Assembly: GCF_002160325.1 (NCBI RefSeq)
Contig: NZ_NFKJ01000001.1
Location: forward strand, 62,001-126,000
Direction: 5' to 3'
DNA length: 64,000 nt
Source of the DNA: Lachnoclostridium sp. An181
GTDB taxonomy: Bacteria; Bacillota; Clostridia; Lachnospirales; Lachnospiraceae
In this document: one piece after another, positions 35,290 to 44,703 of the stretch
How the letters are laid out: the number at the start of each line of letters is the position of its first letter
Position numbering within the stretch: the stretch's first letter is position 1
Position numbers and translations under genes: made by a program
Notes under the pieces: generated by a model
What the model was told of the DNA's origin: nothing
The model's database searches: none
Seen by the model: the letters and a program-made list of their open reading frames with translations, nothing else

Positions 35290-36039
35290 TTATTTCCAGT
35301 TTACGATCTTTCCGAAGTCTGCTTTCAAAGATGCTCCTCCGACAAGCCCCCCATCAATATCTGCCTGAGCAAACAAATCAGGTGCTGTAGCCGGATTTAC
35401 AGAACCGCCGTACTGAATACGGATTTCTGCTGCAGTTGCATCATCGTAAATCTCAGCGATGCATGCACGAATTCCTGCACATACTTCCTGTGCCTGTTCT
35501 GTTGTAGCAGTTTTTCCTGTTCCAATAGCCCAGATTGGCTCATAGGCGATCACCGCACTCTTTGCTTGGTCAGCTGTCACGTTCAAAAATGCGATCTTAA
35601 TCTGCTGACGGATGAAGTCCATCGTCACGCCCTGTTCTCTCTGAGTAAGTGTTTCACCACAGCAGATAATAGGTGTGATTCCGTGCTCAAATGCTTTCAG
35701 AACTTTTTTGTTGACAGTCTCATCTGTCTCAGCAAAGTATTCTCTTCTCTCAGAATGTCCGATAATAACATATTTTACTCCTGCGTCTGTAAGCATATCC
35801 GGAGCAATTTCTCCTGTATAAGCACCTTTTTCTTCAAAGTACATATTCTCTGCACCTATTTCGATGTTTGTGCCTTTTACGGCCTCAACAGCCGGAATAA
35901 TGTCGATTGCAGGTACACAAAATACTACATCTGCATCTTCAGTGGCAACCAGTGGTTTCAACTCTTCAATCAATGCTACAGCCTGACTTGGAGTCATGTT
36001 CATTTTCCAGTTTCCAGCAATAATTTTTCTTCTTGCCAT
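35290..36039 (-). CDS. tpiA: Triosephosphate isomerase
   Basis: Interconverts dihydroxyacetone phosphate and glyceraldehyde 3-phosphate. The 249-residue TIM barrel has AGNWKMN (8-14, Lys), electrophilic His in [10 protein letters not shown] near 92-101, the catalytic Glu and flexible loop [15 protein letters not shown] near 164-178, and phosphate-binding YGGSVNP near 208. It follows pgk by 18 bases. Confidence 0.98.
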   Translation of the reverse strand: MARRKIIAGNWKMNMTPSQAVALIEELKPLVATEDADVVFCVPAIDIIPAVEAVKGTNIEIGAENMYFEEKGAYTGEIAPDMLTDAGVKYVIIGHSERREYFAETDETVNKKVLKAFEHGITPIICCGETLTQREQGVTMDFIRQQIKIAFLNVTADQAKSAVIAYEPIWAIGTGKTATTEQAQEVCAGIRACIAEIYDDATAAEIRIQYGGSVNPATAPDLFAQADIDGGLVGGASLKADFGKIVNWK

Positions 36040-36057
36040 TGTAAAGTTCCTCTTTTC

Positions 36058-37251
36058 CTATTTATCGTTTGCTGCCGCAACACCTGGCAGTTCTTTTCCT
36101 TCCAAGAATTCCAAAGATGCTCCTCCACCTGTTGAAATATGAGTCATCTTATCACCATATCCAAGCTGATTTACAGCTGCTGCGGAATCTCCTCCGCCAA
36201 TAATGGTAACCGCATCTGTATCAGCAAGTGCTTTTGCAACTGCTTCTGTTCCATGTGCAAAGTTTGGCATTTCAAAGCAGCCCATTGGTCCGTTCCAAAC
36301 AACCGTTTTTGCATCTTTCACAGCATCTGCAAAAAGTTCTGCTGTTTTTGGTCCGATATCCAAGCCTTCCCATCCATCTGGGATCTCACCGCTTGCTACA
36401 ACCTGGATATTTGCATCATTGGAGAAAGCATCTCCGATGACATGGTCTACAGGAAGAAGCAATTTTACGCCTTTTTCCTTTGCTTTTTCCAACATGTTTG
36501 CAGCATATTCCAGATAATCATCTTCGCAAAGAGAAATACCAATTTTTCCGCCTGTTGCTTTGGAGAATGTATAAGCCATACCTCCGCCGATGATCAATGT
36601 ATCTACTTTATCCAAAAGGTTTTCGATAACAGAAATCTTACTGGAAACTTTTGCTCCGCCAAGAATTGCTACGAATGGGCGCTCCGGATTATTTACTGCA
36701 TTTCCAAGGAAATCAATCTCTTTTTGCATTAAGTATCCAACCACTGCTGTATCTACATACTTCGTAACACCTACGTTTGAGCAATGTGCTCTGTGGGCTG
36801 TTCCAAATGCATCATTTACAAATACATCGCAAAGGGATGCGAGCTCTTTGCTGAATTCTTCGCCATTCTTTGTTTCTTCTGCTCTGTATCGTGTATTTTC
36901 AAGAAGGATAACATCTCCGTCTTCCATCTCTTCTACTGCAGCTTTTGCATTTGCTCCAACTACTTCAGGATCTGCTGCGAATTTTACTTCCTGATCAAGC
37001 AGTTCGGACAGACGTTTTGCAACTGGCGCCAATGACAATTCTGGTTTTGGCTCTCCCTTTGGTTTTCCAAGATGTGAGCAAAGAATCACTTTTCCGCCGT
37101 CTGCGATTAATTTTTTGATTGTAGGCAGAGCTGCAACAAGACGGTTTTCATCTGTAATTTTTCCATCAATAAGCGGAACATTGAAATCACATCTTACAAG
37201 AACTCTTTTTCCTTTTACGTTGATATCATCTACTGATTTTTTGTTAAGCAT
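36058..37251 (-). CDS. pgk: Phosphoglycerate kinase
   Basis: Makes ATP from 1,3-bisphosphoglycerate. The 397-residue protein has [12 protein letters not shown] near 16-27, HLGKPKG near 58, [14 protein letters not shown] near 192, and the nucleotide loop [13 protein letters not shown] near 370. ATG 37251 has AGGAGG 9 bases upstream; a TTG two codons earlier is too close to it. Confidence 0.97.
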   Translation of the reverse strand: MLNKKSVDDINVKGKRVLVRCDFNVPLIDGKITDENRLVAALPTIKKLIADGGKVILCSHLGKPKGEPKPELSLAPVAKRLSELLDQEVKFAADPEVVGANAKAAVEEMEDGDVILLENTRYRAEETKNGEEFSKELASLCDVFVNDAFGTAHRAHCSNVGVTKYVDTAVVGYLMQKEIDFLGNAVNNPERPFVAILGGAKVSSKISVIENLLDKVDTLIIGGGMAYTFSKATGGKIGISLCEDDYLEYAANMLEKAKEKGVKLLLPVDHVIGDAFSNDANIQVVASGEIPDGWEGLDIGPKTAELFADAVKDAKTVVWNGPMGCFEMPNFAHGTEAVAKALADTDAVTIIGGGDSAAAVNQLGYGDKMTHISTGGGASLEFLEGKELPGVAAANDK

Positions 37252-37277
37252 AGCCAAATGCCTCCTTATGTTTATAA

Positions 37278-37309
37278 CAAAAGAGTCCGGTCCATAAAGA
37301 CCGGACCCC
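37278..37309 (-). terminator. Intercistronic hairpin between gapA and pgk
   Basis: GTCCGGTC / GACCGGAC (37285-37306) around TTTAT is followed on the minus strand by TCTTTTG. Probably a partial terminator or processing/stability element that sets gap above pgk expression. Confidence 0.65.
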
Positions 37310-37360
37310 TTTTGTGAGTCTATTTATGATTGAAACTCTTTATTCTTTTACACAAAATGA

Positions 37361-38374
37361 TTATAACAATGTTCCGAAATGTTTGATTGTTCTTACCATC
37401 TGGCTTGTGTAAGAGTTTTCGTTGTCATACCAAGCAACAACCTGAACTTCTGTTGTTCCGTTGTCCAGAGGCAATACCATTGTCTGTGTAGCATCGAACA
37501 AGGAGCCATATGTCATTCCAACGATATCGCTGGATACGATTTCATCTTCGTTGTATCCATAGGACTCTGTAGCAGCTGCTTTCATAGCTTCGTTGATCTG
37601 CTCTTTTGTCACATTTCCTTCAACAACTGCTGTAAGGATTGTTGTGGAACCTGTTGGTGTTGGAACACGCTGTGCAGAACCGATCAGTTTTCCGTTCAAT
37701 TCTGGGATAACAAGACCGATAGCTTTTGCTGCACCTGTGCTGTTCGGCACGATGTTGCAAGCTGCTGCACGTGATCTTCTTAAGTCACCTTTTCTCTGTG
37801 GTCCGTCAAGAGTCATCTGATCTCCTGTATATGCATGGATTGTGCACATGATACCAGACTTAATCGGAGCAAGGTCATTCAATGCTTTTGCCATTGGAGC
37901 CAAGCAGTTTGTTGTACAAGAAGCAGCAGAAATGATGTTGTCTTCTTTTGTCAATGTTTCGTGGTTTACATTGTAAACGATTGTTGGAAGGTCATTTCCT
38001 GCTGGTGCAGAGATAACAACTTTCTTAGCGCCTGCTTTAATGTGAGCAGATGCTTTTTCTTTGGATGTATAGAACCCTGTACACTCCAATACTACATCTA
38101 CACCGATTTCTCCCCAAGGAAGTTCTTCTGCGTTAGCTTTTGCGTAGATTTTGATTTCTTTTCCGTCTACAACGATAGAATCTTCTCCTGCTGTCACTTT
38201 ATCTGCCAAAGCGTATTTTCCCTGTGTTGAATCATATTTTAATAAGTGAGCCAACATTTTTGGAGATGTCAGGTCGTTGATCGCAACCACCTCATATCCT
38301 TCTGCCCCGAACATTTGTCTGAATGCAAGACGTCCGATACGTCCGAATCCATTAATCGCTACTTTTACTGCCAT
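37361..38374 (-). CDS. gapA: Glyceraldehyde-3-phosphate dehydrogenase, type I
   Basis: NAD-dependent oxidative phosphorylation of glyceraldehyde 3-phosphate. The 337-residue protein has the NAD fold [10 protein letters not shown] (7-16), catalytic Cys153 in [12 protein letters not shown], and the C-terminal [22 protein letters not shown] lies 8 bases before ATG. First gene of the cluster; promoter at 38468-38496. Confidence 0.98.
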   Translation of the reverse strand: MAVKVAINGFGRIGRLAFRQMFGAEGYEVVAINDLTSPKMLAHLLKYDSTQGKYALADKVTAGEDSIVVDGKEIKIYAKANAEELPWGEIGVDVVLECTGFYTSKEKASAHIKAGAKKVVISAPAGNDLPTIVYNVNHETLTKEDNIISAASCTTNCLAPMAKALNDLAPIKSGIMCTIHAYTGDQMTLDGPQRKGDLRRSRAAACNIVPNSTGAAKAIGLVIPELNGKLIGSAQRVPTPTGSTTILTAVVEGNVTKEQINEAMKAAATESYGYNEDEIVSSDIVGMTYGSLFDATQTMVLPLDNGTTEVQVVAWYDNENSYTSQMVRTIKHFGTLL

Positions 38375-38410
38375 GATTAATTCCTCCTAAAGTTTAATTG
38401 GTTTTGCTGT

Positions 38411-38465
38411 ATTGCAGCTCATTTTCATTCTTTAGCATATTGTTAAAGAATCATCAACCTGCAAT
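38411..38465 (-). repeat. Nested inverted repeat upstream of gapA
   Basis: The outer arms are ATTGCAG (38411-38417) and CTGCAAT (38459-38465). The inner arms are ATTCTTTA (38427-38434) and TAAAGAAT (38444-38451). All arms share nearly one axis. The outer right arm falls on the predicted start site, so it could be an operator or a 5' mRNA stem. Confidence 0.45.
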
Positions 38466-38467
38466 TT

Positions 38468-38496
38468 ATTGTACTAAATTATGAACAAAAATTCAA
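38468..38496 (-). promoter_or_regulatory. gapA promoter
   Basis: Minus-strand -35 TTGAAT (38491-38496), 17-base spacer and -10 TACAAT (38468-38473), giving a leader of about 85 bases. Confidence 0.6.
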
Positions 38497-38533
38497 GAGT
38501 CTATGCTGATATTTTTCCTTTCTCTGGAATTTT

Positions 38534-39364
38534 CTACAGTATTTTAATAAATTGCGGTTTTCGCTCTTTAAATTCGGTATAATAACGAAATCCGCAGGCC
38601 TTTAAGATTTCATCCGCCTGATCATACGCATACCCGATGTGCTCCGGTTTGTGACCGTCTGCGCCCACGGTCAAAAGTTCCCCGCCAAGTTCCCTGTACC
38701 GTTTCAGAACGTCCGGATGCGGGTGTGCAAACCCAAGTCCGTATTTGAGACCGGCTGTATTGAACTCTAATGCCTTTCCTTTAGCTATAATGCACTTTAA
38801 AATCTCATCGATCTCATCTGCGAATGCGCGGTAAGAGTAATGCAAAGCCTTCTCTTTTCCATACCGCACAACATAATCCAAATGCCCAAGAGCATCAAAG
38901 GCATCCACTGCCTTGACATATTCCAGCATTTCCACAAATGCATTTCGGTACTCCTGCTCATCATCCGCATCTTGTACATGGCAATTGTAATATGGATCTT
39001 TCCCTGCAAACACATGGGCAGAACCAATCACAAAGTCAAACGGATATTGCTCTGTAAGCCTTTGGTAAAATTCTCCAAGATGAGTCTGGAGACCAAGCTC
39101 AATTCCAATGCGCACCTCGAGCCTGCCCTCATATTTTTCCTTCAAAGGACAAAGGGTCTTAAAGTATTGCTCAGGGTCAAAAATAAACGCACTCTCATCC
39201 AGCTCTCCGTTTGTGCTCTCAAAAGGATAGTCCTTATCATAATGATCCGTAAAACAAATGCGCTCAAGTCCTTTTTCCAAAGCCTTCCGTATCATGACCT
39301 CCGGAGTGCTGCTCTTTGGCGCATCCGATGAAAAATTGGTGTGCATATGGCAATCTGATTTCAT
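38534..39364 (-). CDS. hisK: PHP-family histidinol-phosphatase (HisK/HisJ)
   Basis: A 276-residue PHP phosphoesterase, probably histidinol-phosphatase. Metal motifs: HMHTNFSSD (5-13), CFTDHYDKDYP near 37, VRIGIELGLQ near 85 and IGSAHVF near 115, plus GHLDYVVRYG near 163 and C-terminal VGADGH near 240. No other his gene is nearby, so another sugar-phosphate substrate is possible. ATG 39364 is 1 base after the mnmA stop, with AGGAG overlapping the end of mnmA. Confidence 0.85.
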   Translation of the reverse strand: MKSDCHMHTNFSSDAPKSSTPEVMIRKALEKGLERICFTDHYDKDYPFESTNGELDESAFIFDPEQYFKTLCPLKEKYEGRLEVRIGIELGLQTHLGEFYQRLTEQYPFDFVIGSAHVFAGKDPYYNCHVQDADDEQEYRNAFVEMLEYVKAVDAFDALGHLDYVVRYGKEKALHYSYRAFADEIDEILKCIIAKGKALEFNTAGLKYGLGFAHPHPDVLKRYRELGGELLTVGADGHKPEHIGYAYDQADEILKACGFRYYTEFKERKPQFIKIL

Positions 39365-39365
39365 T

Positions 39366-40451
39366 TTATTCATCTCCTGTAATGGTTCCGCCGCCAAAGA
39401 CATACTCTCCGTCGTAAAGCACAATGGCCTGTCCCGGCGTCACTGCTCTTTGTTCTTCCTCAAAGGTACATAAAATTTCATCTTCCCCCGTCTTTTCCAC
39501 CGTACACCACGCACCTTTATGGTTATAACGAATCTTGGCGAAAAGACGGCGCGTTTCTTTTAAATCCGCCTCAGACATAAAGTTTACCTTGTTCGCCCTC
39601 ACATACCTTGTCATGGAATCCTGGGCGGTACCAATGACAACTTCGTTTGTATCCGGTCTGATTTCCAGTACGAAAACAGGGTATCCAAGCGCAAGCCCCA
39701 GCCCTTTTCTCTGGCCAACCGTATAATGAGTAATGCCTTTGTGTCTTCCGATCACTGTTCCGTCACTCAACACAAAGTTCCCCTCCGGAACCTTTTTCTT
39801 TGTGTACTCGTCTATAAAATCCGCATATTTTCCATCCGGGACAAAGCAAATATCCTGACTGTCCGGTTTATTCGCAACCATCAGACCGATTTCTTCGGCA
39901 ATCTTTCTTATCTCTTCTTTCTCATACAGCCCCACCGGCATAAGTGTGCGGGAGAGCTGCTCCTGGCTTAAGTTGTACAATGCATATGTCTGATCCTTTG
40001 CCAGTGTTTTTGAACATTTCAGCGTATACCTTCCATTCTCCAGTCTTTCAATCTGTGCATAATGGCCGGTGGCAATATAATCTGCTCCAATGCTCATACT
40101 GCGCGCCAGAAGAGATTCCCACTTCACATACCTATTGCAGGCAATACACGGGTTTGGGGTTCTGCCGTTCAAATACTCGTCCACAAAATAATCAATGACA
40201 TTTTCTTTAAACTCTTTTTTAAAATTCATCACATAATAAGGAATCTCAAGCTGGGATGCAACCCTCCTGGCATCATCCACAGCACTCAGACCACAACAGC
40301 CCCCGTTTTCCTCCAGGACTTCCCGGTCTTCCTCCTGCCAAATCTGCATGGTAACACCGATGACATCGTATCCCTGTTCCTTTAAAAGATATGCGGCAAC
40401 AGATGAATCCACTCCGCCGGACATTCCAACGACCACCTTTTTCTTATCCAT
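39366..40451 (-). CDS. mnmA: tRNA 2-thiouridylase MnmA
   Basis: Thiolates U34 of Lys, Glu and Gln tRNAs with sulfur from the adjacent cysteine desulfurase. The 361-residue protein has PP-loop GMSGGVDSS (9-17), catalytic Cys in [12 protein letters not shown] near 100-110, the second Cys in [11 protein letters not shown] near 195, and C-terminal [11 protein letters not shown]. It follows nifU by 21 bases. Confidence 0.96.
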   Translation of the reverse strand: MDKKKVVVGMSGGVDSSVAAYLLKEQGYDVIGVTMQIWQEEDREVLEENGGCCGLSAVDDARRVASQLEIPYYVMNFKKEFKENVIDYFVDEYLNGRTPNPCIACNRYVKWESLLARSMSIGADYIATGHYAQIERLENGRYTLKCSKTLAKDQTYALYNLSQEQLSRTLMPVGLYEKEEIRKIAEEIGLMVANKPDSQDICFVPDGKYADFIDEYTKKKVPEGNFVLSDGTVIGRHKGITHYTVGQRKGLGLALGYPVFVLEIRPDTNEVVIGTAQDSMTRYVRANKVNFMSEADLKETRRLFAKIRYNHKGAWCTVEKTGEDEILCTFEEEQRAVTPGQAIVLYDGEYVFGGGTITGDE

Positions 40452-40472
40452 CGAATCTCTCCGCCTTTTCTT

Positions 40473-40913
40473 TTAATACTCTTCTTCCTCTTCTTCATCT
40501 TCATGAATGTCAGATTTTGGTTTTTCCAATCCTTCAATTTTAATACCGTTCTTTTCTGCATAATCCCAAAGCGCAGCGTGTATTGCCTCCTCAGCGAGAA
40601 GAGAGCAGTGTACTTTTACTGGAGGAAGGCCGTCCAACGCCTCCATAACTGCCTTGTTTGTGACCTTCAAAGCATCATAAATACTCTTTCCTTTTACGAG
40701 TTCTGTAGCCATGCTGCTTGTAGCAACAGCTGCGCCGCACCCAAATGTTTTAAATTTCACATCGCGGATGATCTGATTTTCATCGATATCCAAAAAAATC
40801 CTCATGATATCTCCGCACTTTGCATTTCCTACTGTTCCTACACCGCTTGCGTTTTCAATTTCTCCTACATTTCTTGGGTGCTGAAAATGGTCCATTACTT
40901 TTTCTGTATACAT
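40473..40913 (-). CDS. nifU: Fe-S cluster scaffold NifU/IscU-like
   Basis: A 146-residue IscU-fold scaffold with the three cluster cysteines in NAKCGDIM near 35, FGCGAAVA near 60 and VHCSLLAEEA near 104. The C-terminal tail is acidic (EDEEEEEEY). Unlike classical NifU it has no ferredoxin or Nfu domain. It sits directly after the desulfurase gene. Confidence 0.95.
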   Translation of the reverse strand: MYTEKVMDHFQHPRNVGEIENASGVGTVGNAKCGDIMRIFLDIDENQIIRDVKFKTFGCGAAVATSSMATELVKGKSIYDALKVTNKAVMEALDGLPPVKVHCSLLAEEAIHAALWDYAEKNGIKIEGLEKPKSDIHEDEEEEEEY

Positions 40914-40936
40914 GTATCTAATACCTCCAAACTCTA

Positions 40937-42121
40937 TTATCTGTTTTGTTTTTTCATAAAATCTTCGTACAGCGGGGACATACTTCTTAAATTTTTCACA
41001 ATCTCTTTCAGAGTCTCGACCACGTAGTCCATATCCTCTTTTTCAAACTCTTCATTCAATGTCAGCCGAAGAGAACCGTGTGCAATTTCATGAGGAAGAC
41101 CGATGGCCAACAGCACATGGGATGGGTCCAGGGAACCTGACGTGCATGCAGAGCCGCTGGAACCACAGATTCCCTTCATATCAAGCATGATCAGAAGAGA
41201 TTCCCCTTCAATGAAACGGAAACTGAAGTTAGCGTTGTTCGGCAGCCTTTGCTCTCTGTCTCCGTTTAATCTTGTATATGGAATCTCCTCAAGCACTCTG
41301 CCGATCAGATAATCCCGAAGTTCTCTTTCCTTTTTTGTGCGCTCCTCCATGGTCCTTACAGCACGCTCCACTGCTTTTCCAAGACCGACAATTCCAGGTA
41401 CGTTTTCTGTACCAGCACGACGCCTTCTCTCCTGTGCGCCTCCGTGGATAAAGGAGCGGATCTTCACGCCTTTGCGGATATATAAAAATCCAATTCCTTT
41501 CGGGCCGTTCAGCTTGTGCCCGCTGGCGCTGAGCATATCAATATGACATTCGTCCACATTGATCGGTATCTGTCCAAATGCCTGAACCGCATCTGTGTGG
41601 AAAAGAATCCCTTTCTCATGAGCAATCTTCCCAATCTCCTGAATTGGTTCAATAGTACCGATTTCATTGTTTGCGTACATGACAGATATCAGAATCGTAT
41701 CCGGACGGATTGCTGCCTCCACATCCTCTGGTCTGACTTTACCGTTTTCATCTACATCCAGATAAGTCACTTCAAACCCCTGTCTTTCCAGGTATTGTGC
41801 AGAATGCAGAATCGCATGGTGCTCTATCTTTGTTGTGATGATATGTCTTCCCTTGTTTCCATAAGCCTCCGCGGTTGCCTTCAGCGCCCAGTTGTCGGCC
41901 TCCGTCCCTCCTGCTGTGAAATAGATTTCATTCGGTGCCGCACCAAGGGCCCCTGCAATGATCTCTCTTTGACGGTTTACTGCATCTTTGTTTTTGGCAG
42001 CAAAACTGTATACACTGGACGGATTGCCATAATTCTCCGTAAAGTATGGAATCATCGCCTCCACAACCTCCGGTGCCGTCTTAGTCGTAGCCGCATTATC
42101 TAAATATAAAAATTTATCCAT
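40937..42121 (-). CDS. iscS: Cysteine desulfurase IscS/NifS
   Basis: PLP enzyme supplying sulfur to NifU and MnmA. The 394-residue protein has YLDNAATTK (5-13), ITTKIEHHAILH near 96, the PLP lysine in SASGHKLNGPKG near 200, and the catalytic Cys loop GSSGSACTSGS near 325. ATG 42121 has GGAGG 6 bases upstream. Confidence 0.96.
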   Translation of the reverse strand: MDKFLYLDNAATTKTAPEVVEAMIPYFTENYGNPSSVYSFAAKNKDAVNRQREIIAGALGAAPNEIYFTAGGTEADNWALKATAEAYGNKGRHIITTKIEHHAILHSAQYLERQGFEVTYLDVDENGKVRPEDVEAAIRPDTILISVMYANNEIGTIEPIQEIGKIAHEKGILFHTDAVQAFGQIPINVDECHIDMLSASGHKLNGPKGIGFLYIRKGVKIRSFIHGGAQERRRRAGTENVPGIVGLGKAVERAVRTMEERTKKERELRDYLIGRVLEEIPYTRLNGDREQRLPNNANFSFRFIEGESLLIMLDMKGICGSSGSACTSGSLDPSHVLLAIGLPHEIAHGSLRLTLNEEFEKEDMDYVVETLKEIVKNLRSMSPLYEDFMKKQNR

Positions 42122-42132
42122 GATCTTCCTCC

Positions 42133-42597
42133 TTATTTTGTTCCTTGGCATTTTCTTGCCCTGTTCGCATCCTTTTGTCCGCAGACTTGTTTACTCTCTG
42201 CCACAAGCTCATCCAGTCCAATTCCATCTACAGTATCATTGATGCTTTCGTTGATTTTTTTCCACACATACTTTGTCACGCAGATATCTGCAGCCTTGCA
42301 TCCTTCTTCGTGGTATGCTGAGCACTCTGCCGGCTCTAAATCTCCCTCCAAAGCTCTCAGGACATCTCCAACGGAGATTTCAGAAGGTGATTTAGAGAGT
42401 ACATACCCTCCTGCTGCTCCCCGGATACTCTTGATCAACCCTGCTTTCTTCAGTTTGGCCATCAACTGTTCCAGATAGCGTTCTGATATGTCCTGTCTTG
42501 CCGCTATGCTGTTTATAGAGACCGGAGCCTTCTCACTGTACTGGGCAAGATCCACCAATGCCCGAAGTCCGTATCTTCCTTTTGTTGAAAGTTTCAT
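42133..42597 (-). CDS. iscR: Rrf2-family Fe-S regulator IscR
   Basis: A 154-residue winged-helix regulator with MKLSTKGRYGLRALVDLA and ISERYLEQLMAKLKKAGLI (HTH). Three cysteines in the pattern C-x7-C-x5-C (about residues 92-106) could hold an Fe-S cluster. It heads the iscS-nifU-mnmA-hisK unit and probably represses it through the operator at 42615-42637. ATG 42597 has AAGGTG upstream. Confidence 0.93.
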   Translation of the reverse strand: MKLSTKGRYGLRALVDLAQYSEKAPVSINSIAARQDISERYLEQLMAKLKKAGLIKSIRGAAGGYVLSKSPSEISVGDVLRALEGDLEPAECSAYHEEGCKAADICVTKYVWKKINESINDTVDGIGLDELVAESKQVCGQKDANRARKCQGTK

Positions 42598-42614
42598 TCT
42601 TTCACCTTCTCTCA

Positions 42615-42676
42615 AATCCTACCAATTCACTAGGTTTTGTCTTCTGTAGGATATCACTGCTTGTATGTTCTGTCAA
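42615..42676 (-). promoter_or_regulatory. iscR promoter and IscR-type operator
   Basis: Minus-strand -35 TTGACA (42671-42676), exact 17-base spacer and -10 TATCCT (42648-42653). Downstream, AATCCTA (42615-42621) and TAGGTTT (42631-42637) form an imperfect inverted repeat between start site and start codon. This fits feedback repression by the Fe-S form of IscR. Confidence 0.65.
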
Positions 42677-42689
42677 CCCACATCCTCGA

Positions 42690-42706
42690 ATATCTTATAA
42701 AGATAT
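42690..42706 (+). promoter_or_regulatory. Perfect palindrome upstream of the SpoVB-like gene
   Basis: ATATCTT-ATA-AAGATAT (7-3-7) lies 20 bases before the start codon and includes a TATAAA that might serve as -10. No convincing -35 was seen. Confidence 0.35.
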
Positions 42707-42726
42707 CTGCTTTCAAGGAGCATCAC

Positions 42727-44061
42727 ATGTCAACTAAAAATGTTTTCTTAAAAGGAACGCTCATTTTAACAGCAACCGGCTTTTGTACCCGTTTTATCGG
42801 TTTTTTTTACCGCATCTTTTTAAGCCACTCTTTTGGAGAAGAGGGTATGGGGCTTTATCAGCTTATTTTCCCCGTGTATGCTCTCTGTTTTTCCCTGACC
42901 TGTGCAGGCATTGAGCTCTCCATTTCCAGATGCACAGCAAAATACCGGGCATCCGGTCAGAATAGCCGTGCACTGGACTGTCTTTATATGGGACTTTCCT
43001 TTGCCTTTGCCTTCTCCTGTATAGTCACCTTTGTCATTCAAAAATATGCTGTTTCTATTTCCTCTTATTTTCTTGGGGATACCCGCTGCATTCTTTTACT
43101 GAAGGTCATCGCATACGCCCTGCCATTTGCAGCCGTGCACAGCTGTATTGTCGGTTACTATCTTGGCTTGAAAGAGACAAAACTTCCGTCCGTTTCCCAG
43201 CTTTTGGAGCAAAGTGCACGAATTCTTTCTGTTTTTCTTTTGTACTGGTTTCTTACAAAAAACAATGATTCTCCTTCCATTGTCATTGCAGTCATTGGTC
43301 TGGTATTCGGCGAAATTTTTTCCTCGTTTTTTGTTTTTTTCCACTTTCAGAAAAATGCCCGGATTTTGAAAACCAATAAATTCTCTCATCATTATTTTGC
43401 GTCTCTGAGGGAAGTCCTAACTCTTGCCTTTCCTTTGACCTCCAACCGGGTCCTCCTCAACATTCTGCAGAGCGTAGAAGCAGTATCTATTCCATTTCAG
43501 CTGCAGCTTTACGGGTATTCTTTGAAGGAATCTCTAAGCTTATACGGTGTTCTGACCGGAATGGCCCTGCCCTGCATCCTGTTTCCCTCAGCGATCACAG
43601 CCTCTGTATCCACCATGCTGCTGCCAACTATCACGGAAATCAATGAGACTCATTCTGGAAAAACTTTAGCTGCGGTCACAAGAAAGATTACCCGGGCTTG
43701 TCTTCTTCTGGGATTTGCATGTGCACTTTTTTTCCTCATCTTTTCCCATTTTATAGGAATGATTTTGTTTCACAGTGAAAATGCAGGAAAATTTATTTTT
43801 ATACTTGCATGGATATGTCCATTTCTGTATACAAATTCTACATACATCAGTATTTTAAACGGGCTTGGAAAGACTTTTTCTTCTTTTCTCTTTAATTCTC
43901 TCGGACTTTTTGTCCGTATTTACGGCGTGTTCTTTCTTATTCCCCGTTTTGGGATGAAAGGCTATCTATGGGGAATGCTGATCAGTCAGATCCTCGTCTT
44001 CCTTCTCTGCCGCATCAAAATTTCACGTGTTATCCGCACCAAACAAACCGGGACGCTTTGA
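42727..44061 (+). CDS. spoVB: SpoVB/MurJ-type MOP-family flippase
   Basis: A 444-residue, about 14-helix membrane protein of the MVF/polysaccharide flippase superfamily. The N-terminus KGTLILTATGFCTRFIGFFYRIFLSHSFGEEGMGLYQLIFPVY and the ELSISRCTAKY motif match SpoVB-type proteins of spore formers. It may flip lipid II or another undecaprenyl-linked precursor, for spore cortex or vegetative wall. ATG 42727 has AAGGAG 6 bases upstream and is preferred over a frame 30 codons longer that would overlap the iscR control region. Confidence 0.88.
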   Translation: MSTKNVFLKGTLILTATGFCTRFIGFFYRIFLSHSFGEEGMGLYQLIFPVYALCFSLTCAGIELSISRCTAKYRASGQNSRALDCLYMGLSFAFAFSCIVTFVIQKYAVSISSYFLGDTRCILLLKVIAYALPFAAVHSCIVGYYLGLKETKLPSVSQLLEQSARILSVFLLYWFLTKNNDSPSIVIAVIGLVFGEIFSSFFVFFHFQKNARILKTNKFSHHYFASLREVLTLAFPLTSNRVLLNILQSVEAVSIPFQLQLYGYSLKESLSLYGVLTGMALPCILFPSAITASVSTMLLPTITEINETHSGKTLAAVTRKITRACLLLGFACALFFLIFSHFIGMILFHSENAGKFIFILAWICPFLYTNSTYISILNGLGKTFSSFLFNSLGLFVRIYGVFFLIPRFGMKGYLWGMLISQILVFLLCRIKISRVIRTKQTGTL

Positions 44062-44063
44062 AA

Positions 44064-44099
44064 CAAAAAACAGGAGATGTTGCTTTTGCACCATCTCCT
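44064..44099 (-). terminator. Terminator after spoIIM
   Basis: GGAGATG / CATCTCC (44073-44098) is followed on the minus strand by TGTTTTTTGTTT. It also lies just after the convergent plus-strand flippase. Confidence 0.75.
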
Positions 44100-44638
44100 C
44101 AAAGAAAGCGAATCACCATTTTCATTAAAATTGGATTGACATAGCCTTCCATGATCATCCCCATACAGAACACAACCACAGTGAAAACCGTTTTTGAAGT
44201 ATTCCATCTGGATGTTTTGCTTGTATAGAAATACCAGAGAACAACCGCATAGGCAAGTATGTAAAAAATGAAATGCGGCAGCAGTCCTGCAAAACAAAGA
44301 ACCAGTCCAAAGACTCCCATTCTCAGAAAGCCAGTCACGATCACAATACCGCCAAGAAAGCCTGTCCATATCAGAACTGCTATGACAACCCCTCTCTTAA
44401 AACGTGTCAGGCCAAGTACGCACATACAGGCAAAAGGGATCAGGCGGATGCGGACCAGGTACCAAAGATAATCTTCGGGCACAATCTTTGTCCTAAGATA
44501 TTCGTTCAGGAAATATTCATTGAAAATCCCTGTCACAGCAGTGTGGTCTTTTGAAATCAGATTCGCATACAGAATTCCCACAAGAAATCCTGCCAGATAA
44601 AACAGCAGCAGCTGTCTTTTATTTTGTTGTAATCTCAC
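44099..44638 (-). CDS. spoIIM: Stage II sporulation protein M
   Basis: A 179-residue membrane protein with five predicted helices; GFLRMGVFGLVLCFAGLLPHFIFYILAYAVVLW matches SpoIIM, which in Bacillus works with SpoIID/SpoIIP in septal peptidoglycan degradation during engulfment. The likely start is GTG (44636-44638) with GGAGG 7 bases ahead, giving the usual basic N-terminus. ATGs 4-14 codons upstream lack a site. The start region can be sequestered in a hairpin. Confidence 0.88.
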   Translation of the reverse strand: MRLQQNKRQLLLFYLAGFLVGILYANLISKDHTAVTGIFNEYFLNEYLRTKIVPEDYLWYLVRIRLIPFACMCVLGLTRFKRGVVIAVLIWTGFLGGIVIVTGFLRMGVFGLVLCFAGLLPHFIFYILAYAVVLWYFYTSKTSRWNTSKTVFTVVVFCMGMIMEGYVNPILMKMVIRFL

Positions 44639-44677
44639 GGCATATCCTCCTGTCAGATGATACTTCATTATATGCCG
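44638..44677 (-). promoter_or_regulatory. Hairpin covering the spoIIM ribosome site and start
   Basis: CGGCATAT and ATATGCCG (44670-44677 and 44638-44645 on the minus strand) are perfect 8-bp complements. The 3' arm lies between the GGAGG and the GTG, so pairing would hide the initiation region. Confidence 0.4.
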
Positions 44678-44703
44678 CATGCTTGTGTTTATTCTTACTT
44701 TCT

